DNA from: Martinezella hainanensis
GTDB lineage: Bacteria; Pseudomonadota; Alphaproteobacteria; Rhizobiales; Rhizobiaceae
DNA length: 64,000 nucleotides
Assembly: GCF_900094555.1 (NCBI RefSeq)
Contig: NZ_FMAC01000014.1
Span: forward strand, 1 to 64,000
Reading direction: 5' to 3'
The translations under genes were made by a program, and so were the position numbers. This document shows positions 58,482-64,000 of the stretch, in pieces; positions within the stretch are counted from its first letter, which is position 1, and each line of letters starts with the position of its first letter. The notes under the pieces are model-generated. The model was not told where the DNA came from, ran no database searches, and saw only the letters and a list, made by a program, of their open reading frames with translations.

Positions 58482-59363
58482 ATGCGCTTCGATCTGACCG
58501 ACCTTCGCCTGTTCCTTGCCGTCGTCGATGCCGGCAGCATCACGCATGGGGCTGCCGATGTCGGGCTTTCGCTGCCGGCCGCCAGCGAGCGACTGCGCGA
58601 CATGGAGGCGAACGGCGGCGTGCAGCTTCTGGAGCGCGGTCGACGCGGCGTGAGCCCGACTCCGGCCGGCGAGGCACTGGCGCACCATGCCCGGCTGATC
58701 CAGCGGCAACTGACACAGATGCGCGGCGAGCTTGGCGAACATGCAAGCGGCCTGCGCGCGACCATACGGCTTCTCGCCAACACCGCCGCGATCGTCGAAT
58801 ACCTGCCGCCGCGCCTTGCCGAATGGATGGGAAAGCACCCGCGAACCGATATCGACCTCAAGGAGCGCCAGAGCATCGAGATCGCGCGGGCCGTTTCGGT
58901 CGGGCTGGCCGAGATCGGCGTTCTGTCGGATGCGGTCGACACATCGGGCCTGATGTTGCGGCCCTTTGCGATCGATCGTCTGGTGGTGGTGGTGCCTCGC
59001 GATCATGCGTTGGCAGCGGCAAAGCACATTGCCTTCGCTGATATTCTGCATGAGTACTTTGTCGGCCTAGCGGGCGGGGCCTTGCAAGAACACATCGACG
59101 CGCAGGCTGCCCGGCTCGGCACTCGGCTGAAGATGCGCGTGCGGATGCGGACGTTCGAAAGCATTTGCGACATGGCAGGCCGGGGCATCGGCCTTGGCAT
59201 CGTGCCGGAAGCGGCGGCACGTCGCTGCGGCCGATCCGCAAGAATCGCGGCGCTTCGCCTCACCGACAGCTGGGCCACCCGCCGGCTTTCGGTCTGCGTT
59301 CGCTCGCTCGAAGACCTGCCATCGCCGGCCCGCGATCTTTTCGAGCATCTGGCAACGATATGA
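58482..59363 (+). CDS. LysR family transcriptional regulator
   Basis: 293 residues. HTH about 1-60 (FDLTDLRLFLAVVDAGSITHGAADVGLSLPAASERLRDMEANGGVQLLERGRRGVSPT), effector domain to the end. This pattern, with a divergent TauE gene, is recurrent in proteobacteria, so the LysR protein probably activates TauE in response to an organic or sulfur anion. Confidence 0.93.
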   Translation: MRFDLTDLRLFLAVVDAGSITHGAADVGLSLPAASERLRDMEANGGVQLLERGRRGVSPTPAGEALAHHARLIQRQLTQMRGELGEHASGLRATIRLLANTAAIVEYLPPRLAEWMGKHPRTDIDLKERQSIEIARAVSVGLAEIGVLSDAVDTSGLMLRPFAIDRLVVVVPRDHALAAAKHIAFADILHEYFVGLAGGALQEHIDAQAARLGTRLKMRVRMRTFESICDMAGRGIGLGIVPEAAARRCGRSARIAALRLTDSWATRRLSVCVRSLEDLPSPARDLFEHLATI

Positions 59364-59447
59364 CCACGGCCTGTTGAAAAGACGCGTTGGGATCGACTAG
59401 TCTCGCCATATGGCTGTCGGGAGGAGACGGTGCAATGGGAGGTGGGC

Positions 59448-60254
59448 ATGGAATTTCACGACGACGAGCTTCATCGCTTCGAAGCCGAAGGGGCTGCGCC
59501 ATTGCCGCATACCGAGACGGAGGGTCACATCGATCATGATGGTGCCCGCATCTGGTATGCCTCCTATGGCAGCGGCGCGCCCGTGATCCTCCTGCATGGC
59601 GGGCTCGGAAACAGCGGCAATTGGGGCTATCAAGTGCCTGCGCTCATCGACGCAGGCCATCAGGTTACCGTCGTCGACAGCCGCGGGCATGGGCGCAGCA
59701 CGCGGGACGAGCGGCCTTACACCTACGAGCTCATGGCCTCGGACGTTCTCGCCGTCATGGACAGGCTGAAGATCGAAAAGGCTGTGATTGCCGGATGGAG
59801 CGACGGCGCCTGCATCGGCATGGTGCTCGGAAAAACCCATCCGAAGCGTGTTTCCGGCGTCTTCTTCTTTGCCTGCAACATGGACCCGAGCGGCACGAAG
59901 GAATTCGTGGCGACGCCGGTCATCGAGCGCTGCTTCTCGCGCCACACGAAGGATTATGCGGCCCTGTCGGCCACGCCGGACAAGTTCGATGCCTTCGTCG
60001 AGGCTGTCGGCCTGATGCAGCGGACGGAGCCGAACTACACAATCGCCGATCTCGGCCAGATCAATGTGCCCGTCGCCATCGTGCAGAGTGAGCATGACGA
60101 ATTCATCAAGCGCGAGCATGCCGATTATCTTGTGCGGCACATTCCCGGTGCAAAACTGATCCTGCTGCCCGGCGTCAGCCATTTCGCGCCGCTGCAGCGC
60201 CCGGCGCAGTTCAACGTCGCCTTGCTCGGCTTTCTCGCAACAATCCCAGCCTGA
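59448..60254 (+). CDS. Alpha/beta hydrolase
   Basis: 268 residues. Oxyanion HGG in ILLHGGLGNSGNWGYQ near 47-62, nucleophile Ser118 in AGWSDGA, likely Asp in QSEHDEF near 225 and His in GVSHFAPLQRP near 248. No signal peptide. GTG 59430 is an alternative start, but ATG 59448 has GGAGG at 5 bases. It resembles 3-oxoadipate enol-lactonase/haloperoxidase-like proteins; the substrate is unknown. The gene is 136 bases before the OYE gene, with a palindrome between. Confidence 0.87.
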   Translation: MEFHDDELHRFEAEGAAPLPHTETEGHIDHDGARIWYASYGSGAPVILLHGGLGNSGNWGYQVPALIDAGHQVTVVDSRGHGRSTRDERPYTYELMASDVLAVMDRLKIEKAVIAGWSDGACIGMVLGKTHPKRVSGVFFFACNMDPSGTKEFVATPVIERCFSRHTKDYAALSATPDKFDAFVEAVGLMQRTEPNYTIADLGQINVPVAIVQSEHDEFIKREHADYLVRHIPGAKLILLPGVSHFAPLQRPAQFNVALLGFLATIPA

Positions 60255-60286
60255 TACGAGATTCAGTTGCGCACGTCCGATTGTTG

Positions 60287-60313
60287 GAATAAATGATGAC
60301 CATCATCTTATTC
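60287..60313. promoter_or_regulatory. Operator-like imperfect palindrome upstream of the OYE gene
   Basis: GAATAAATGATG (60287-60298) faces CATCATCTTATTC (60301-60313), a near-perfect palindrome broken by one extra base. It lies about 77 bases before the OYE ATG. Confidence 0.4.
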
Positions 60314-60390
60314 GAACTCCCGAGACCGAATCGCCGCTGACAGGCCCTTCCGCCCCGGGGAGCATTTTTGGCTCCAGGCAGGAGAATTTT

Positions 60391-61512
60391 ATGACAGCCA
60401 CTTTGTTTTCGCCGCTTTCCATTGGTCCTTATGAACTTTCGCATCGCATCGTCATGGCGCCGCTGACCCGCATGCGGGCGAGCCAGCCGGGCAATGTGCC
60501 CTCGGCACTGAACGCTGAATATTACGCCCAACGCGCCAGCGAGGGCGGGCTGATCATTTCCGAAGGCTCGCAGATTTCCCGCGCCGGACAGGGCATGCCG
60601 GCAACGCCCGGCATCCACACAGCCGAACAGATCGCCGGCTGGAAGGCGGTGACGGATGCAGTTCATTGCAAGGGCGGCAAGATCTTCCTGCAGCTCTGGC
60701 ATGTCGGCCGCATTTCCCATTCTTCGCACCAGCCGGGCGGCGCTCCGCCGATCGCTCCTTCCGCCATCGCCGCCAAGGGTGATGCCTTTACCGCCTCCTT
60801 CGAACGCGTGCCCTTCGAGACACCGCAGGCGATCGATATCGATCTGATGCCGCTTCTGATCGACGTCTATGCCCAGGCGGCCGCCAACGCCAAGCAGGCC
60901 GGCTTTGACGGCGTCGAGATTCACGGCGCCAACGGCTATCTGATCGAACAATTCCTGCAGGCCCGTACGAACCAGCGCACCGACCAATATGGCGGCTCGA
61001 TCGACAACCGCACGCGACTGCTGCTGGAAGTGGTCGAGGCGGTTTCCGAAGTCTGGGGTTCGGAGCGCGTCGGCGTGCGCCTCTCGCCCTTCGGTATTGC
61101 CAATGACAGCGGCGAGGACGATCCCTTGCGTCTCTATGGCCACGTCATTCGCGAGCTGGACCGGCTAAACCTCGCCTATCTGCATCTGATCGAGCCGCGC
61201 GCCAGCGGTGCCGGCCAGGCGGAAGTCGACCACAAGAACGTGCCGTCGGCTGCGGAATTGTTTAGGCCCGCCTGGTCGGGCACGCTGATCGCTGCGGGCA
61301 ATTTCCGACCGGATACGGCCGAAGCCATGCTCGCCGCCGGCCATGCCGATGCGATCGCCTTCGGGCGGCTGTTCATCGCCAATCCCGATCTGCCGGAGCG
61401 CATCCGCCGCGGCGCGCCTCTCAATCCCTATCATCGCCCGACCTTCTATGGCGGCGGTGCCGAGGGCTATACCGACTATCCGACGCTCGATGCCAGGGAA
61501 GCGGCCGAATGA
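60391..61512 (+). CDS. Old yellow enzyme family NADH:flavin oxidoreductase
   Basis: 373 residues. FMN TIM-barrel ene-reductase: early RIVMAPLTRMRAS, the substrate-binding His/Asn pair in EIHGANGYLIEQFLQARTNQRTDQYGGSIDNR near 172-203, and late AIAFGRLFIANPDLPERI. NemA/XenA-type enzymes reduce alpha,beta-unsaturated carbonyls, nitroesters or maleimides. Ribosome site AGGCAGGAG. The SDR gene downstream overlaps it (ATGA), implying a paired reduction pathway. Confidence 0.93.
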   Translation: MTATLFSPLSIGPYELSHRIVMAPLTRMRASQPGNVPSALNAEYYAQRASEGGLIISEGSQISRAGQGMPATPGIHTAEQIAGWKAVTDAVHCKGGKIFLQLWHVGRISHSSHQPGGAPPIAPSAIAAKGDAFTASFERVPFETPQAIDIDLMPLLIDVYAQAAANAKQAGFDGVEIHGANGYLIEQFLQARTNQRTDQYGGSIDNRTRLLLEVVEAVSEVWGSERVGVRLSPFGIANDSGEDDPLRLYGHVIRELDRLNLAYLHLIEPRASGAGQAEVDHKNVPSAAELFRPAWSGTLIAAGNFRPDTAEAMLAAGHADAIAFGRLFIANPDLPERIRRGAPLNPYHRPTFYGGGAEGYTDYPTLDAREAAE

Positions 61513-62237
61513 GCACGCCAAGCGCAATTATCGTTGGAGTGGGTGCGGAGCAGGGTCTGGGTGCAGCACTCTGCCGGCTTCTCGCAGAGAAGGGCTATCA
61601 TGTCGTCATCGCCGGCCGGACGGCGGCGAAAATCGATCAGGTGGCGGCCACCATCAATGCGTCCGGCGGCAGCGCCGAGGCGATCGAAACCGATGCGACG
61701 GATGAGGCGGCAGTCGTCCGGCTGTTCGAACATGCCTTTGCCGCGCGGGCGGATATTGCCGCGCCCGATTTCATCGTCTTCAATGCCGGCATCAATCGCC
61801 CGATCGGCTTTCGCGATCTGACGGCCGCTCAGTTCGAAGAATTCTGGCGCATCTGCTGCTTCGGCGGTTTCCTCGTCGGGCGTGAGGCGGCGCGTCATCT
61901 GGCGCCGCTCGGCCGCGGCACGGTGATCTTCACCGGCGCTTCCGCCAGCCTGCGCGGCAAGGCGGGCTTTGCGCAATTCGCCGCGGCAAAAGCGGGTCTT
62001 CGGATGATCAGCCAGAGCATGGCGCGCGAGTTCGGCCCGCTCGGCCTGCATGTCGCCCATACCATCATCGACGGCGGCATAGATGGCGAGCGGCTGCGTT
62101 CGCGCCGACCGGATGTCGATACTGATGGCCTGCTGAATATCGATGCTATCGCCGAGAGCTACTGGCACATTCACCGCCAGCATCCTTCGGCCTGGACGCA
62201 GGAGCTCGATCTCCGGCCCTACAAGGAAAATTTCTGA
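61509..62237 (+). CDS. Atypical SDR protein coupled to the OYE gene
   Basis: 242 residues. Rossmann opening IIVGVGAEQGLGAALCRLL instead of the usual TGxxxGIG, an NAG segment (FNAGINRP), and TGASASLRGKAGFAQFAAAKAGLRM where the YxxxK Tyr position is Phe. The catalytic Lys is kept but Tyr is lost, so normal SDR chemistry is doubtful; a binding or isomerase-like role is possible. It overlaps the OYE stop, so it is translated with it. Confidence 0.87.
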   Translation: MSTPSAIIVGVGAEQGLGAALCRLLAEKGYHVVIAGRTAAKIDQVAATINASGGSAEAIETDATDEAAVVRLFEHAFAARADIAAPDFIVFNAGINRPIGFRDLTAAQFEEFWRICCFGGFLVGREAARHLAPLGRGTVIFTGASASLRGKAGFAQFAAAKAGLRMISQSMAREFGPLGLHVAHTIIDGGIDGERLRSRRPDVDTDGLLNIDAIAESYWHIHRQHPSAWTQELDLRPYKENF

Positions 62238-62277
62238 AGCCCATCGAACTGATGGTTTAGGGTTTCCAAACATTGCT

Positions 62278-62583
62278 CTAACAATTCCGCGACAGCGCCT
62301 TGGCGAAAGCGAGGAACTTCGGGTCTTCAAGCCCCGTGCGGTGCCCGACACCGATTTCGTTTTCGGTGTCCGATGTCTCGCTCGGTATCGTGAAAGACCA
62401 CGCCGACGGCCGCTTCCGGCGGCGGAAAAGTCCTGCAAACCGGCGAAGCATGCTCTGCCTGCCGGCCCTGCCCTTATGTTCGGGCGACGGCGGATCGACG
62501 GCATTCGGATTGCAGGGATCACCCCATCGATCGTCGTAGAGATCCTTGAAGAGATAATTGGTCAGCATCGGTTCGTCTTTCAT
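62278..62583 (-). CDS. Uncharacterised Arg-rich protein, 101 aa, divergent from LacI
   Basis: No family recognised. The first half is acidic-polar (LFKDLYDDRWGDPCNP), the middle is strongly basic (RAGRQSMLRRFAGLFRRRKRP). Codons use G or C at third positions like real neighbours, which supports a coding role. Start 62583 is 3 bases from an operator and has no ribosome site; ATG 62568 is an alternative. It is the nearest divergent gene to the LacI regulator, so it is a likely target. Confidence 0.5.
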   Translation of the reverse strand: MKDEPMLTNYLFKDLYDDRWGDPCNPNAVDPPSPEHKGRAGRQSMLRRFAGLFRRRKRPSAWSFTIPSETSDTENEIGVGHRTGLEDPKFLAFAKALSRNC

Positions 62584-62585
62584 TT

Positions 62586-62680
62586 TTGAATCGATTCAAT
62601 ATCAGTTTGCACTGCTTTCTTGAATCGGTTCAATCGTACGCTTCGAAAACTCACTGTCAAGCAGAATTGAACCGATACAA
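62586..62680. promoter_or_regulatory. Three LacI-type operator boxes
   Basis: TTGAATCGATTCAA (62586-62599, perfect), TTGAATCGGTTCAA (62620-62633) and TTGAACCGATACAA (62667-62680). All share the 14-base TTGAAyCGrTwCAA pattern with a central CG, the classic LacI-family form. They span the divergent region between the Arg-rich gene and the LacI gene. Confidence 0.9.
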
Positions 62681-62708
62681 CTTCATTGCTAATATCCGTC
62701 GGGAACAT

Positions 62709-63779
62709 ATGGAGGATTCATTGGCCAAGGGCACCATCAGGCTCGCGGACGTCGCCAAGGCGGCGGGCGTATCGCAGGGAACCGCTTCCAATGTTTTCAG
62801 CCGGCCCGAAGTGGTGCGCGAAGAGGTACGCGAGCACGTGCTCGAGACGGCCAAGCGGTTAGGCTATGCCGGGCCGAGCCTAACAGGCCGTCTGCTGCGG
62901 GCCGGAAAAGTCAATGCCATCGGCGTCGCCGTCGTCGAGCCGCTTGCCTATTTCTTCAACGATCCCTGGGCCAGGGCGCTCCTGGCGGCCATATCCGAGG
63001 TCTGCGACGCCAGCGGCACGGGTCTTGCCCTGGTCTCGGCCAAGGACCGGCACAAGCTCGACTGGAACATCAAGAGCGCGCTGGTCGACGGTTTCATTCT
63101 GCTCTGCGTGGAAGGCGGCGAAAAACTCGTCCAGCTGACGCGAGAGCGGCAATTGCCCTTCGTCGCGCTCGCCCTGAATGATGAAGATGCCTCAATCCCC
63201 TCCATCAGCGTCGACAATCTCGGAGGTGCCGCCGTCGCGGCCCGGCATCTGGCCGAACTCGGCCACAGGCGTTTCGGCGTGCTCGCGACCGAGCTTTCGG
63301 ACGACCATGTCGGACCCGTCAGCATCGCCGGGATCGGGCGGGCGATGTATTCCACCTCGCGCGATCGTGCGCTCGGCTATTGGCAGGCACTCGAAGCGTT
63401 CAGAATTGAGCGCAAGGACGTACCGATCTTTGAGACGCTCAACGACAAGCCAAGCGTCGAAGCCGGGCTCGACTATCTGTTTTCCGCGTCGGAACCGCCG
63501 ACGGCGATCCTCGCCATGTCGGACAATATCGCCTTGCTGGCGATCAACTGGCTGCGCGCACGGGGCCTTTCGGTTCCGCAAGACATCTCCGTCATCGGTT
63601 TCGATGGCGTACCGGAAGGCGGCATGGTGGAGCCGGGCCTGACGACGATGGCCCAGCCCTTTACCGAGATTGCGCAGCGTGCGGTACGCGCCGTTCTTCA
63701 TGATGCCGTACCAACCGAACGCGAGATGATCGATGTCACACTGATCGTGCGCGGCAGTACGGCTGCCCCGAAACCATAA
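62709..63779 (+). CDS. LacI family transcriptional regulator
   Basis: 356 residues from ATG 62709. The HTH is IRLADVAKAAGVSQGTASNVFSRPEVVREEVREHVLETAKRLGY (about 10-54), followed by a sugar-binding-like core with ADSN-type pattern DNLGGAAVAARHLAELGHRRFGVLA near 170-195 and ISVIGFDGVPEGG. The alternative TTG at 62721 has GGAGGA 4 bases upstream and may be the true start, losing 4 residues. Three operators upstream indicate autoregulation. The ligand is probably a sugar or purine. Confidence 0.9.
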   Translation: MEDSLAKGTIRLADVAKAAGVSQGTASNVFSRPEVVREEVREHVLETAKRLGYAGPSLTGRLLRAGKVNAIGVAVVEPLAYFFNDPWARALLAAISEVCDASGTGLALVSAKDRHKLDWNIKSALVDGFILLCVEGGEKLVQLTRERQLPFVALALNDEDASIPSISVDNLGGAAVAARHLAELGHRRFGVLATELSDDHVGPVSIAGIGRAMYSTSRDRALGYWQALEAFRIERKDVPIFETLNDKPSVEAGLDYLFSASEPPTAILAMSDNIALLAINWLRARGLSVPQDISVIGFDGVPEGGMVEPGLTTMAQPFTEIAQRAVRAVLHDAVPTEREMIDVTLIVRGSTAAPKP

Positions 63780-63785
63780 CAGGAT

Positions 63786-63880
63786 CTAGAGCAGTTCACG
63801 GAATCCCTGAGCCGCTCCATCTCTTTGTTTTCACGCAATTCCTGACGGAAAAACACTGCGCACTTTTCCTGGAATTGCTT
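63786..63880. repeat. Rhizobial interspersed repeat element
   Basis: On the minus strand the stretch reads AGCAATTCCAGGAAAAGTGC, then TTTTTCCGTCAGGAATTGCG, AAAACAAAGAGATGGAGCGG and TTCCGTGAACTGCTCTA. I recognise this as a widespread intergenic element of Rhizobium and Mesorhizobium chromosomes. It holds no gene and separates the LacI gene from the next minus-strand gene. Confidence 0.65.
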
Positions 63881-63892
63881 GTCTTATGGCTT

Positions 63893-64000
63893 CTAGCTCG
63901 CCTGCTGCGCGCCATCCACGTTCGCCGCTCGCATCTCGATAAGCTGCCGGGCAGCGGCAGCCGCGGCATCCTTGTCGCTTGCCACCTGTACGGTCGGAAA
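63893..64000 (-). CDS. Partial CDS, C-terminal 35 residues only
   Basis: An open frame enters from the right edge and stops with TAG at 63893-63895. The visible tail is Ala-rich and helical (VASDKDAAAAAARQLIEMRAANVD). Codon use is gene-like. Too short to assign. Confidence 0.55.
   Translation of the reverse strand, partial: FPTVQVASDKDAAAAAARQLIEMRAANVDGAQQAS

Noticed and set aside
57563..58942. 459-aa minus-strand frame across TauE and LysR
   Set aside because: It covers two recognisable genes in other frames, crosses their divergent promoter and shows no domain.

Overview
The window is about 64 kb of high-GC alphaproteobacterial chromosome, almost certainly from a Rhizobium or close relative in the Rhizobiaceae. 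The evidence is the Caulobacter/rhizobial-type tad/cpa pilus locus, a BMP-type nucleoside importer followed by salvage genes, rhizobial interspersed palindromes, a BlcC(AttM)-like lactonase close to the Agrobacterium enzyme, and a 975-residue kinase/aminotransferase fusion of a type known from rhizobia. There are no rRNA genes, insertion sequences, phage genes or CRISPR arrays. One tRNA gene (tRNA-Ser, GGA) lies at 42.6 kb.

Layout. 0-5 kb: the end of purU, a secreted protein of unknown function, the phosphotransferase/M23-like/class III aminotransferase fusion, then a sparse stretch with an operator-like palindrome, a tiny ORF and interspersed repeats. 5-12 kb: a P1 (NylC/DmpA-type) peptidase, a LysR regulator, a family 5 binding protein with two permeases but no ATPase, and an amidase; together these look like uptake and hydrolysis of unusual peptides or amides. 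12-17 kb: an Lrp regulator divergent from an EamA exporter, a MarR/NlpC-P60 pair and an M17 aminopeptidase. 17-30 kb: the complete Flp/Tad pilus apparatus (tadD; pilA-cpaABCDEF-tadBC on the minus strand; a lone secretin N-domain protein and two TadE-like pseudopilins on the plus strand), with a LysE exporter between tadD and tadC.

30-42 kb: a nucleoside salvage region. deoB, add and upp face a tightly packed minus-strand operon (BMP binding protein, double ATPase, two permeases, cdd, purine nucleoside phosphorylase, deoC, deoA). Imported nucleosides would be deaminated and phosphorolysed, the bases reused through Upp, and the sugar phosphates sent to glycolysis through DeoB and DeoC.

42.7-64 kb: an accessory-looking region made of many small regulator-plus-enzyme modules. 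Nine regulators (two TetR, a MmyB-type HTH, two LysR, HxlR, MarR, Rrf2, LacI) occur within about 19 kb. Most lie next to or divergent from an oxidoreductase, hydrolase, lactonase or exporter, and most have clear palindromic operators in the shared intergenic region. The content (FAD monooxygenase, NmrA-like proteins, SDRs, old yellow enzyme, ABM monooxygenase, DUF1772, a disulfide flavoprotein, an isochorismatase-fold hydrolase, an MFS pump) suggests electrophile, quinone or xenobiotic defence, but substrates cannot be read from sequence. All family calls come from recognising motifs in the translations. No database search was run, and chosen start codons are inferences from ribosome-binding sites and overlaps.
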